The notes beneath the pieces are model-generated. The model was not told the origin of the DNA. It made no database searches and saw only the letters and a program-made list of their open reading frames with translations. The position numbers and the translations under genes were made by a program. DNA of 64,000 nucleotides from Bombus terrestris. Taxonomy: Eukaryota; Arthropoda; Insecta; Hymenoptera; Apidae. The stretch lies in NCBI RefSeq assembly GCF_910591885.1, contig NW_025963604.1, positions 1 through 64,000 on the forward strand. The letters are read 5' to 3'. Shown in pieces: positions 26,421-40,620 of this stretch; position 1 is the stretch's first letter, and every line of letters begins with the position of its first letter.

Positions 26421-29400
26421 TCGTTGGACATCGTGGGACACCGTTGGACATCGCTGGACACCGTTGGACATCGTTGGACACCGTGGGACAACGTGGGACA
26501 ACGTGGGACAACGTGGGACAACGTGGGACAACGTGGGACAACGTGGGACAACGTGGGACATCGTGGGACAACGTGGGACAACGTGGGACAACGTGGGACA
26601 ACGTGGGACACCGTTGGACAACGTGGGACACCGTTGGACATCGTTGGACACCGTGGGACAACGTGGGACAACGTGGGACCACGTGGGACAACGTGGGACA
26701 ACGTGGGACAACGTGGGACAACGTGGGACAACGTGGGACAACGTGGGACAACGTGGGACAACGTGGGACATCGTGGGACAACGTGGGACAACGTGGGACA
26801 ACGTGGGACAACGTGGGACAACGTGGGACACCGTTGGACATCGTTGGACACCGTGGGACACCGTGGGACACCGTTGGACACCGTTGGACATCGTTGGACA
26901 CCGTGGGACAACGTGGGACAACGTGGGACAACGTGGGACAACGTGGGACACCGTTGGACATCGTTGGACACCGTTGGACATCGTTGGACACCGTGGGACA
27001 CCGTTGGACACCGTTGGACACCGTTGGACACCGTTGGACACCGTTGGACACCGTTGGACATCGTTGGACACCGCGGGACAACGTGGGACAACGTGGGACA
27101 ACGTGGGACAACGTGGGACAACGTGGGACAACGTGGGACATCGTGGGACAACGTGGGACAACGTGGGACAACGTGGGACAACGTGGGACAACGTGGGACA
27201 CCGTTGGACAACGTGGGACACCGTTGGACACCGTTGGACATCGTTGGACACCGTTGGACACCGTGGGACAACGTGGGACAACGTGGGACAACGTGGGACA
27301 ACGTGGGACAACGTGGGACAACGTGGGACAACGTGGGACACCGTTGGACATCGTTGGACACCGTTGGACATCGTTGGACACCGTGGGACAACGTGGGACA
27401 ACGTGGGACAACGTGGGAAACCATGGAACAACGTGGGACAACGTGGGACACCGTTGGACATCGTTGGACAACGTGGGACAACGTGGGACAACGTGGGACA
27501 ACGTGGGACACCGTTGGACACCGTGGGACAACGTGGGACAACGTGGGACAACGTGGGACACCGTTGGACATCGTTGGACATCGTTGGACATCGTTGTACA
27601 CCGTTGGACACCGTTGGACACCGTTGGACACCGTTGGACACCGTTGGACATCGGTGGACATCGTGGGACACCGTTGGACAACGTGGGACAACGTGGGACA
27701 ACGTGGGACAACGTGGGACAACGTGGGACAACGTGGGACAACGTCGGACAACGTGGGACAACGTGGGACAACGTGGGACACCGTTGGACATCGTTGGACA
27801 CCGTTGGACATCGTTGGACACCGTGGGACAACGTGGGACAACGTGGGACAACGTGGGACAACGTGGGACACCGTTGGACACCGTGGGACACCGTTGGACA
27901 CCGTTGGACATCGTTGGACACCGTGGGACAACGTGGGACAACGTGGGACAACGTGGGACAACGTGGGACACCGTTGGACATCGTTGGACACCGTTGGACA
28001 TCGTTGGACACCGTGGGACACCGTTGGACACCGTTGGACACCGTTGGACATCGGTGGACATCGTGGGACACCGTTGGACACCGTTGGACATCGTTGGACA
28101 CCGTGGGACAACGTGGGACAACGTGGGACAACGTGGGACAACGTGGGACACCGTTGGACATCGTTGGACACCGTTGGACATCGTTGGACACCGTGGGACA
28201 CCGTTGGACACCGTTGGACACCGTTGGACATCGTTGGACATCGTGGGACACCGTGGGACACCGTTGGACATCGTTGGACACCGTTGGACACCGTGGGACA
28301 ACTTGGGACAACGTGGGACAACGTGGGACACCGTTGGACACCGTGGGACACCGTTGGACACCGTTGGACATCGTTGGACACCGTGGGACAACGTGGGACA
28401 ACGTGGGAAACCATGGAACAACGTGGGACAACGTGGGACACCGTTGGACACCGTTGGACATCGTTGGACACCGTTGGACACCGTGGGACAACGTGGGTCA
28501 ACGTGGGACAACGTGGGACAACGTGGGACAACGTGGGACAACGTGGGACAACGTGGGACACCGTTGGACATCGTTGGACAACGTGGGACATCGTGGGACA
28601 ACGTGGGACAACGTGGGACAACGTGGGACAACGTGGGACACCGTTGGACATCGTTGGACACCGTGGGACAACGTGGGACAACGTGGGACAACGTGGGAAA
28701 CCATGGAACAACGTGGGACAACGTGGGACACCGTTGGACATCGTTGGACAACGTGGGACAACGTGGGACAACGTGGGACAACGTGGGACACCGTTGGACA
28801 CCGTGGGACAACGTGGGACAACGTGGGACAACGTGGGACACCGTTGGACATCGTTGGACATCGTTGGACATCGTTGGACACCGTTGGACACCGTTGGACA
28901 CCGTTGGACACCGTTGGACACCGTTGGACATCGGGGGACATCGTGGGACACCGTTGGACAACGTGGGACAACGTGGGACAACGTGGGACAACGTGGGACA
29001 CCGTTGGACACCGTGGGACACCGTTGGACAACGTGGGACAACGTGGGACAACGTGGGACAACGTGGGACAACGTGGGACACCGTTGGACACCGTGGGACA
29101 CCGTTGGACACCGTTGGACATCGTTGGACACCGTGGGACAACGTGGGACAACGTGGGACAACGTGGGACACCGTTGGACATCGTTGGACACCGTTGGACA
29201 TCGTTGGACACCGTGGGACAACGTGGGACAACGTGGGACAACGTGGGAAACCATGGAACAACGTGGGACAACGTGGGACACCGTTGGACATCGTTGGACA
29301 ACGTGGGACAACGTGGGACAACGTGGGACAACGTGGGACACCGTTGGACACCGTGGGACAACGTGGGACAACGTGGGACAACGTGGGACACCGTTGGACA

Positions 29401-30110
29401 TCGTTGGACATCGTTGGACATCGTTGGACACCGTTGGACACCGTTGGACACCGTTGGACACCGTTGGACACCGTTGGACATCGGTGGACATCGTGGGACA
29501 CCGTTGGACAACGTGGGACAACGTGGGACAACGTGGGACAACGTGGGACACCGTTGGACACCGTGGGACACCGTTGGACAACGTGGGACAACGTGGGACA
29601 ACGTGGGACAACGTGGGACAACGTGGGACACCGTTGGACACCGTGGGACACCGTTGGACACCGTTGGACATCGTTGGACACCGTGGGACAACGTGGGACA
29701 ACGTGGGACAACGTGGGACAACGTGGGACACCGTTGGACATCGTTGGACACCGTTGGACATCGTTGGACACCGTGGGACACCGTTGGACACCGTTGGACA
29801 CCGTTGGACATCGGTGGACATCGTGGGACACCGTTGGACACCGTTGGACATCGTTGGACACCGTTGGACACCGTGGGACAACTTGGGACAACGTGGGACA
29901 ACGTGGGACACCGTTGGACACCGTGGGACACCGTTGGACACCGTTGGACATCGTTGGACACCGTGGGACAACGTGGGACAACGTGGGAAACCATGGAACA
30001 ACGTGGGACAACGTGGGACACCGTTGGACACCGTTGGACATCGTTGGACACCGTTGGACACCGTGGGACAACGTGGGACAACGTGGGACAACGTGGGACA
30101 ACGTGGGACA

Positions 30111-30940
30111 ACGTAGGACAACGTGGGACAACGTGGGACACCGTTGGACATCGTTGGACAACGTGGGACATCGTGGGACAACGTGGGACAACGTGGGACA
30201 ACGTGGGACAACGTGGGACACCGTTGGACACCGTGGGACACCGTTGGACACCGTTGGACACCGTGGGACACCGTTGGACACCGTTGGACATCGTTGGACA
30301 CCGTTGGACACCGTTGGACATCGTTGGACAACGTGGGACAACGTGGGACAACGTGGGACAACGTGGGACAACGTGGGACAACGTGGGACAACGTGGGACA
30401 ACGTGGGACAACGTGGGACAACGTGGGACAACGTGGGACACCGTGGGACATCGTTGGACACCGTGGGACATCGTTGGACACCGTGGGACAACGTGGGACA
30501 ACGTGGGACACCGTTGGACACCGTGGGACACCGTTGGACAACGTGGGACAACGTGGGACAACGTGGGACAACGTGGGACAACGTGGGACAACGTGGGACA
30601 ACGTGGGACAACGTGGGACAACGTGGGACAACGTGGGACAACGTGGGACACCGTTGGACACCGTTGGACATCGTTGGACACCGTTGGACACCGTGGGACA
30701 ACGTGGGACAACGTGGGACAACGTGGGACAACGTGGGACAACGTGGGACAACGTGGGACAACGTGGGACAACGTGGGACAACGTAGGACAACGTGGGACA
30801 ACGTGGGACACCGTTGGACATCGTTGGACACCGTGGGACAACGTGGGACAACGTGGGACAACGTGGGACAACGTGGGACAACGTGGGACAACGTGGGACA
30901 ACGTGGGACAACGTGGGACAACGTGGGACAACGTAGGACA
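30111..30940. repeat. TAG-marked module, set 2
   Basis: acgtaggaca at 30111, 30781 and 30931 (spacing 670 and 150), preceded by ccatggaaca at 29991. It lies 13,200 bp from set 1, consistent with the large duplication. Confidence 0.9.
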
Positions 30941-33900
30941 ACGTGGGACAACGTGGGACACCGTTGGACATCGTTGGACACCGTGGGACAACGTGGGACA
31001 ACGTGGGACAACGTGGGACAACGTGGGACAACGTGGGACAACGTGGGACAACGTGGGACAACGTGGGACAACGTGGGACAACGTGGGACAACGTGGGACA
31101 ACGTGGGACAACGTGGGACAACGTGGGACAACGTGGGACAACGTGGGACAACGTGGGACACCGTGGGACATCGTTGGACACCGTTGGACATCGTTGGACA
31201 CCGTGGGACAACGTGGGACAACGTGGGACACCGTTGGACACCGTGGGACACCGTTGGACAACGTCGGACAACGTGGGACAACGTGGGACAACGTGGGACA
31301 ACGTGGGACAACGTGGGACAACGTGGGACAACGTGGGACAACGTGGGACAACGTGGGACAACGTGGGACAACGTGGGACACCGTTGGGCATCGTTGGACA
31401 CCGTGGGACAACGTGGGACAACGTGGGACAACGTGGGACAACGTGGGACACCGTGGGACACCGTTGGACATCGTTGGACATCGTTGGACATCGTGGGACA
31501 CCGTTGGACATCGTTGGACATCGTTGGACACCGTTGGACACCGTTGGACACCGTGGGACAACGTGGGACAACGTGGGACAACGTGGGACAACGTGGGACA
31601 ACGTGGGACAACGTGGGACAACGTGGGACAACGTGGGACAACGTGGGACAACGTGGGACAACGTGGGACAACGTGGGACAACGTGGTACAACGTGGGACA
31701 ACGTGGGACAACGTGGGACAACGTGGGACACCGTTGGACAACGTGGGACACCGTTGGACATCGTTGGACACCGTGGGACAACGTGGGACAACGTGGGACA
31801 ACGTGGGACAACGTGGGACAACGTGGGACACCGTTGGACACCGTTGGACATCGTTGGACATCGTTGGACATCGTGGGACACCGTTGGACATCGTTGGACA
31901 CCGTTGGACACCGTGGGACAACGTGGGACAACGTGGGACAACGTGGGACACCGTTGGACATCGTTGGACACCGTGGGACAACGTGGGACAACGTGGGACA
32001 ACGTGGGACAACGTGGGACAACGTGGGACAACGTGGGACAACGTGGGACACCGTGGGACAACGTGGGACAACGTGGGACAACGTGGGACAACGTGGGACA
32101 ACGTGGGACAACGTGGGACAACGTGGGACAACGTGGGACAACGTGGGACAACGTGGGACAACGTGGGACAACGTGGGACAACGTGGGACATCGTGGGACA
32201 ACGTGGGACAACGTGGGACAACGTGGGACAACGTGGGACACCGTTGGACATCGTTGGACACCGTGGGACAACGTGGGACAACGTGGGACAACGTGGGACA
32301 CCGTTGGACACCGTTGGACATCGTTGGACATCGTTGGACATCGTGGGACACCGTTGGACATCGTTGGACACCGTTGGACATCGTTGGACACCGTCGGACA
32401 ACGTGGGACAACGTGGGACAACGTGGGACAACGTGGGACAACGTGGGACAACGTGGGACAACGTGGGACAACGTGGGACAACGTGGGACAACGTGGGACA
32501 CCGTTGGACATCGTTGGACACCGTTGGACATCGTTGGACACCGTGGGACAACGTGGGACAACGTGGGACAACGTGGGAAACCATGGAACAACGTGGGACA
32601 ACGTGGGACACCGTTGGACATCGTTGGACAACGTGGGACAACGTGGGACAACGTGGGACAACGTGGGACACCGTTGGACACCGTGGGACAACGTGGGACA
32701 ACGTGGGACAACGTGGGACACCGTTGGACATCGTTGGACATCGTTGGACATCGTTGGACACCGTTGGACACCGTTGGACACCGTTGGACACCGTTGGACA
32801 CCGTTGGACATCGGTGGACATCGTGGGACACCGTTGGACAACGTGGGACAACGTGGGACAACGTGGGACAACGTGGGACACCGTTGGACACCGTGGGACA
32901 CCGTTGGACAACGTGGGACAACGTGGGACAACGTGGGACAACGTGGGACAACGTGGGACACCGTTGGACACCGTGGGACACCGTTGGACACCGTTGGACA
33001 TCGTTGGACACCGTGGGACAACGTGGGACAACGTGGGACAACGTGGGACACCGTTGGACATCGTTGGACACCGTTGGACATCGTTGGACACCGTGGGACA
33101 ACGTGGGACAACGTGGGACAACGTGGGAAACCATGGAACAACGTGGGACAACGTGGGACACCGTTGGACATCGTTGGACAACGTGGGACAACGTGGGACA
33201 ACGTGGGACAACGTGGGACACCGTTGGACACCGTGGGACAACGTGGGACAACGTGGGACAACGTGGGACACCGTTGGACATCGTTGGACATCGTTGGACA
33301 TCGTTGGACACCGTTGGACACCGTTGGACACCGTTGGACACCGTTGGACACCGTTGGACATCGGTGGACATCGTGGGACACCGTTGGACAACGTGGGACA
33401 ACGTGGGACAACGTGGGACAACGTGGGACACCGTTGGACACCGTGGGACACCGTTGGACAACGTGGGACAACGTGGGACAACGTGGGACAACGTGGGACA
33501 ACGTGGGACACCGTTGGACACCGTGGGACACCGTTGGACACCGTTGGACACCGTTGGACACCGTGGGACAACGTGGGACAACGTGGGACAACGTGGGACA
33601 ACGTGGGACACCGTTGGACATCGTTGGACACCGTTGGACATCGTTGGACACCGTGGGACACCGTTGGACACCGTTGGACACCGTTGGACATCGGTGGACA
33701 TCGTGGGACACCGTTGGACACCGTTGGACATCGTTGGACACCGTTGGACACCGTGGGACAACGTGGGACAACGTGGGACAACGTGGGACACCGTTGGACA
33801 CCGTGGGACACCGTTGGACACCGTTGGACATCGTTGGACACCGTGGGACAACGTGGGACAACGTGGGAAACCATGGAACAACGTGGGACAACGTGGGACA

Positions 33901-33990
33901 CCGTTGGACACCGTTGGACATCGTTGGACACCGTTGGACACCGTGGGACAACGTGGGACAACGTGGGACAACGTGGGACAACGTGGGACA

Positions 33991-34820
33991 ACGTAGGACA
34001 ACGTGGGACAACGTGGGACACCGTTGGACATCGTTGGACAACGTGGGACATCGTGGGACAACGTGGGACAACGTGGGACAACGTGGGACAACGTGGGACA
34101 CCGTTGGACACCGTGGGACACCGTTGGACACCGTTGGACACCGTGGGACACCGTTGGACACCGTTGGACATCGTTGGACACCGTTGGACACCGTTGGACA
34201 CCGTTGGACACCGTGGGACAACGTGGGACAACGTGGGACAACGTGGGACAACGTGGGACAACGTGGGACAACGTGGGACAACGTGGGACAACGTGGGACA
34301 ACGTGGGACAACGTGGGACACCGTGGGACATCGTTGGACACCGTTGGACATCGTGGGACACCGTGGGACAACGTGGGACAACGTGGGACACCGTTGGACA
34401 CCGTGGGACACCGTTGGACAACGTGGGACAACGTGGGACAACGTGGGACAACGTGGGACAACGTGGGACAACGTGGGACAACGTGGGACAACGTGGGACA
34501 ACGTGGGACAACGTGGGACAACGTGGGACACCGTTGGACACCGTTGGACATCGTTGGACACCGTTGGACACCGTGGGACAACGTGGGACAACGTGGGACA
34601 ACGTGGGACAACGTGGGACAACGTGGGACAACGTGGGACAACGTGGGACAACGTGGGACAACGTAGGACAACGTGGGACAACGTGGGACACCGTTGGACA
34701 TCGTTGGACACCGTGGGACAACGTGGGACAACGTGGGACAACGTGGGACAACGTGGGACAACGTGGGACAACGTGGGACAACGTGGGACAACGTGGGACA
34801 ACGTGGGACAACGTAGGACA
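33991..34820. repeat. TAG-marked module, set 3
   Basis: acgtaggaca at 33991, 34661 and 34811 (spacing 670 and 150), preceded by ccatggaaca at 33871. It lies 3,880 bp right of set 2, and the preceding ccatggaaca moves by the same 3,880, so a segment of at least about 1 kb was copied. Confidence 0.9.
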
Positions 34821-36390
34821 ACGTGGGACAACGTGGGACACCGTTGGACATCGTTGGACACCGTGGGACAACGTGGGACAACGTGGGACAACGTGGGACA
34901 ACGTGGGACAACGTGGGACAACGTGGGACAACGTGGGACAACGTGGGACAACGTGGGACAACGTGGGACAACGTGGGACAACGTGGGACAACGTGGGACA
35001 CCGTTGGGCATCGTTGGACACCGTGGGACAACGTGGGACAACGTGGGACAACGTGGGACAACGTGGGACAACGTGGGACACCGTTGGACATCGTTGGACA
35101 TCGTTGGACATCGTGGGACACCGTTGGACATCGTTGGACATCGTTGGACACCGTTGGACACCGTTGGACACCGTGGGACAACGTGGGACAACGTGGGACA
35201 ACGTGGGACAACGTGGGACAACGTGGGACAACGTGGGACAACGTGGGACAACGTGGGACAACGTGGGACAACGTGGGACAACGTGGGACAACGTGGGACA
35301 ACGTGGTACAACGTGGGACAACGTGGGACAACGTGGGACAACGTGGGACACCGTTGGACAACGTGGGACACCGTTGGACATCGTTGGACACCGTGGGACA
35401 ACGTGGGACAACGTGGGACAACGTGGGACACCGTTGGACACCGTTGGACATCGTTGGACATCGTTGGACATCGTGGGACACCGTTGGACATCGTTGGACA
35501 CCGTTGGACACCGTGGGACAACGTGGAACAACGTGGGACAACGTGGGACACCGTTGGACATCGTTGGACACCGTGGGACAACGTGGGACAACGTGGGACA
35601 ACGTGGGACAACGTGGGACAACGTGGGACAACGTGGGAAACCATGGAACAACGTGGGACAACGTGGGACACCGTTGGACATCGTTGGACAACGTGGGACA
35701 ACGTGGGACAACGTGGGACAACGTGGGACACCGTTGGACACCGTGGGACAACGTGGGACAACGTGGGACAACGTGGGACACCGTTGGACATCGTTGGACA
35801 TCGTTGGACATCGTTGGACACCGTTGGACACCGTTGGACACCGTTGGACACCGTTGGACACCGTTGGACATCGGTGGACATCGTGGGACACCGTTGGACA
35901 ACGTGGGACAACGTGGGACAACGTGGGACAACGTGGGACACCGTTGGACACCGTGGGACACCGTTGGACAACGTGGGACAACGTGGGACAACGTGGGACA
36001 ACGTGGGACACCGTTGGACATCGTTGGACACCGTTGGACATCGTTGGACACCGTGGGACACCGTTGGACACCGTTGGACACCGTTGGACATCGGTGGACA
36101 TCGTGGGACACCGCTGGACACCGTTGGACATCGTTGGACACCGTTGGACACCGTGGGACAACTTGGGACAACGTGGGACAACGTGGGACACCGTTGGACA
36201 CCGTGGGACACCGTTGGACACCGTTGGACATCGTTGGACACCGTGGGACAACGTGGGACAACGTGGGAAACCATGGAACAACGTGGGACAACGTGGGACA
36301 CCGTTGGACACCGTTGGACATCGTTGGACACCGTTGGACACCGTGGGACAACGTGGGACAACGTGGGACAACGTGGGACAACGTGGGACA

Positions 36391-37220
36391 ACGTAGGACA
36401 ACGTGGGACAACGTGGGACACCGTTGGACATCGTTGGACAACGTGGGACATCGTGGGACAACGTGGGACAACGTGGGACAACGTGGGACAACGTGGGACA
36501 CCGTTGGACACCGTGGGACACCGTTGGACACCGTTGGACACCGTGGGACACCGTTGGACACCGTTGGACATCGTTGGACACCGTGGGACACCGTTGGACA
36601 CCGTTGGACACCGTGGGACAACGTGGGACAACGTGGGACAACGTGGGACAACGTGGGACAACGTGGGACAACGTGGGACAACGTGGGACAACGTGGGACA
36701 ACGTGGGACAACGTGGGACACCGTGGGACATCGTTGGACACCGTTGGACATCGTTGGACACCGTGGGACAACGTGGGACAACGTGGGACACCGTTGGACA
36801 CCGTGGGACACCGTTGGACAACGTGGGACAACGTGGGACAACGTGGGACAACGTGGGACAACGTGGGACAACGTGGGACAACGTGGGACAACGTGGGACA
36901 ACGTGGGACAACGTGGGACAACGTGGGACACCGTTGGACACCGTTGGACATCGTTGGACACCGTTGGACACCGTGGCACAACGTGGGACAACGTGGGACA
37001 ACGTGGGACAACGTGGGACAACGTGGGACAACGTGGGACAACGTGGGACAACGTGGGACAACGTAGGACAACGTGGGACAACGTGGGACACCGTTGGACA
37101 TCGTTGGACACCGTGGGACAACGTGGGACAACGTGGGACAACGTGGGACAACGTGGGACAACGTGGGACAACGTGGGACAACGTGGGACAACGTGGGACA
37201 ACGTGGGACAACGTAGGACA
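36391..37220. repeat. TAG-marked module, set 4
   Basis: acgtaggaca at 36391, 37061 and 37211 (spacing 670 and 150), preceded by ccatggaaca at 36271, 2,400 bp right of set 3. One unit in the set is ccgtggcaca (36971), a private mutation, and the unit at 36951 marks the same C position as in the other sets. Confidence 0.88.
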
Positions 37221-40200
37221 ACGTGGGACAACGTGGGACACCGTTGGACATCGTTGGACACCGTGGGACAACGTGGGACAACGTGGGACAACGTGGGACA
37301 ACGTGGGACAACGTGGGACAACGTGGGACAACGTGGGACAACGTGGGACAACGTGGGACAACGTGGGACAACGTGGGACAACGTGGTACAACGTGGGACA
37401 ACGTGGGACAACGTGGGACAACGTGGGACACCGTTGGACAACGTGGGACACCGTTGGACATCGTTGGACACCGTGGGACAACGTGGGACAACGTGGGACA
37501 ACGTGGGACACCGTTGGACACCGTTGGACATCGTTGGACATCGTTGGACATCGTGGGACACCGTTGGACATCGTTGGACACCGTTGGACACCGTGGGACA
37601 ACGTGGAACAACGTGGGACAACGTGGGACACCGTTGGACATCGTTGGACACCGTGGGACAACGTGGGACAACGTGGGACAACGTGGGACAACGTGGGACA
37701 ACGTGGGACAACGTGGGACAACGTGGGACAACGTGGGACAACGTGGGACAACGTGGGACAACATGGGACAACGTGGGACAACGTGGGACAACGTGGGACA
37801 ACGTGGGACAACGTGGGACATCGTGGGACAACGTGGGACAACGTGGGACAACGTGGGACAACGTGGGACAACGTGGGACAACGTGGGACAACGTGGGACA
37901 TCGTGGGACAACGTGGGACAACGTGGGACAACGTGGGACAACGTGGGACAACGTGGGACACCGTTGAACAACGTGGGACACCGTTGGACATCGTTGGACA
38001 CCGTGGGACAACGTGGGACAACGTGGGACAACGTGGGACAACGTGGGACAACGTGGGACAACGTGGGACAACGTGGGACACCGTTGGACATCGTTGGACA
38101 CCGTTGGACATCGTTGGACACCGTGGGACACCGTTGGACACCGTTGGACACCGTTGGACATCGTTGGACACCGTGGGACAACGTGGGACAACGTGGGACA
38201 ACGTAGGACACCGTTGGACAACGTGGGACAACGTGGGACAACGTGGGACAACATGGGACAACGTGGGACAACGTGGGATACCGTTGGACACCGTGGGACA
38301 CCGTTGGACAACGTGGGACAACGTGGGACAACGTGGGACAACGTGGGACAACGTGGGACAACGTGGGACAACGTGGGACACCGTTGGACACCGTGGGACA
38401 CCGTTGGACACCGTTGGACATCGTTGGACACCGTGGGACAACGTGGGACAACGTGGGACAACGTGGGAAACCATGGAACAACGTGGGACAACGTGGGACA
38501 ACGTGGGACAACGTGGGACAACGTGGGACACCGTTGGACATCGTTGGACACCGTGGGACAACGTGGGACAACGTGGGACACCGTTGGACACGGTTGGACA
38601 TCGTTGGACATCGTTGGACACCGTTGGACACCGTTGGACACCGTTGGACACCGTGGGACAACGTGGGACAACGTGGGACAACGTGGGACAACGTGGGACA
38701 ACGTGGGACAACGTGGGACAACGTGGGACAACGTGGGACAACGTGGGACAACGTGGGACATCGTGGGACAACGTGGGACAACGTGGGACAACGTGGGACA
38801 ACGTGGGACAACGTGGGACAACGTGGGACATCGTGGGACAACGTGGGACAACGTGGGACAACGTGGGACAACGTGGGACACCGTTGGACATCGTTGGACA
38901 CCGTGGGACAACGTGGGACAACGTGGGACAACGTGGGACACCGTTGGACACCGTTGGACATCGTTGGACATCGTTGGACATCGTGGGACACCGTTGGACA
39001 TCGTTGGACACCGTTGGACATCGTTGGACACCGTGGGACAACGTGGGACAACGTGGGACAACGTGGGAAACCGTTGGACAACGTGGGACAACGTGGGACA
39101 ACGTGGGACAACATGGGACAACGTGGGACAACGTGGGATACCGTTGGACACCGTGGGACACCGTTGGACAACGTGGGACAACGTGGGACAACGTGGGACA
39201 ACGTGGGACAACGTGGGACAACGTGGGACACCGTGGGACACCGTTGGACACCGTGGGACACCGTTGGACACCGTTGGACATCGTTGGACACCGTGGGACA
39301 ACGTGGGACAACGTGGGACAACGTGGGAAACCATGGAACAACGTGGGACAACGTGGGACATCGTGGGACAACGTGGGACAACGTGGGACAACGTGGGACA
39401 ACGTGGGACATCGTGGGACAACGTGGGACAACGTGGGACAACGTGGGACAACGTGGGACACCGTTGGACAACGTGGGACACCGTTGGACATCGTTGGACA
39501 CCGTGGGACAACGTGGGACAACGTGGGACAACGTGGGACACCGTTGGACACCGTTGGACATCGTTGGACATCGTTGGACATCGTGGGACACCGTTGGACA
39601 TCGTTGGACACCGTTGGACATCGTTGGACACCGTGGGACAACGTGGGACAACGTGGGACAACGTGGGACACCGTTGGACATCGTTGGACACCGTTGGACA
39701 TCGTTGGACACCGTGGGACAACGTGGGACAACGTGGGACAACGTGGGACACCGTTGGACATCGTTGGACACCGTTGGACATCGTTGGACACCGTGGGACA
39801 CCGTTGGACACCGTTGGACACCGTTGGACATCGGTGGACATCGTGGGACAACGTGGGAAACCATGGAACAACGTGGGACAACGTGGGACAACGTGGGACA
39901 ACGTGGGACAACGTGGGACACCGTTGGACATCGTTGGACACCGTGGTACAACGTGGGACAACGTGGGACACCGTTGGACACCGTTGGACATCGTTGGACA
40001 CCGTTGGACACCGTGGGACAACGTGGGACAACGTGGGACAACGTGGGACAACGTGGGACAACGTAGGACAACGTGGGACAACGTGGGACACCGTTGGACA
40101 TCGTTGGACAACGTGGGACATCGTGGGACAACGTGGGACAACGTGGGACAACGTGGGACAACGTGGGACACCGTTGGACACCGTGGGACACCGTTGGACA

Positions 40201-40620
40201 CCGTTGGACACCGTGGGACACCGTTGGACACCGTTGGACATCGTTGGACACCGTTGGACACCGTTGGACACCGTTGGACACCGTGGGACAACGTGGGACA
40301 ACGTGGGACAACGTGGGACAACGTGGAACAACGTGGGACAACGTGGGACAACGTGGGACAACGTGGGACAACGTGGGACACCGTTGGACACCGTGGGACA
40401 CCGTTGGACACCGTGGGACACCGTTGGACAACGTGGGACAACGTGGGACAACGTGGGACAACGTGGGACAACGTGGGACAACGTGGGACAACGTGGGACA
40501 ACGTGGGACAACGTGAGACAACGTGGGACAACGTGGAACACCGTTGGACACCGTGGGACACCGTTGGACACCGTTGGACATCGTTGGACACCGTGGGACA
40601 ACGTGGGACAACGTGGGAAA

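Larger units (their letters stand above)
681..26680 (+). repeat. Dispersed variant acgtgggacc creating CACGTG
   Basis: Sixteen acgtgggacc units, at 681, 1371, 1651, 1731, 4101, 6921, 7721, 7801, 10111, 11511, 13521, 19331, 21701, 23251, 24661 and 26671. With a following A unit, 14 of them create the palindrome CACGTG (E-box/G-box core, PmlI site). The other two (1651, 19331) are followed by acctgggaca and give CACCTG. None is found right of 26,680, so the variant is confined to domain I and its copies. Confidence 0.92.
18841..32030. repeat. Large tandem copy 2 (about 13.2 kb)
   Basis: Second copy, starting where domain II sequence (18,830) joins the B-cctttggaca pair that also occurs at 7,231. 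Its ccatggaaca spacings from 19621 are 1120, 550, 650, 1550, 1420, 2510, 990, 290, 550, 740, which is the copy 1 series plus one inserted 1550. The match to copy 1 ends near 32,030, where 18,831 has B but the corresponding run of A continues. The presence in both copies of a 570-bp, a 180-bp and a 550-bp internal duplication shows those arose first. Confidence 0.9.

Noticed and set aside
15328..28491. Long open frames on the - strand (also 28,498-45,651 and 53,616-63,977)
   Set aside because: Same arithmetic artefact: the reverse complement of the unit also lacks stops in all phases. They end at acgtgggtca or acgtgggact units, which create TGA or TAG on the - strand.
3..30116. Open frame of 10,037 codons on the + strand, with others of thousands of codons in the other two + frames
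   Set aside because: The unit is 10 bp and has no stop codon in any phase, so all three frames stay open and each encodes the same Trp/Gly/Thr/Asp-rich decapeptide pattern. One frame reads successive units in all three codon phases, and variants do not respect any of them. Frames end only where a stop-making variant unit occurs. No start context, introns, signal or non-repeat ends are visible.
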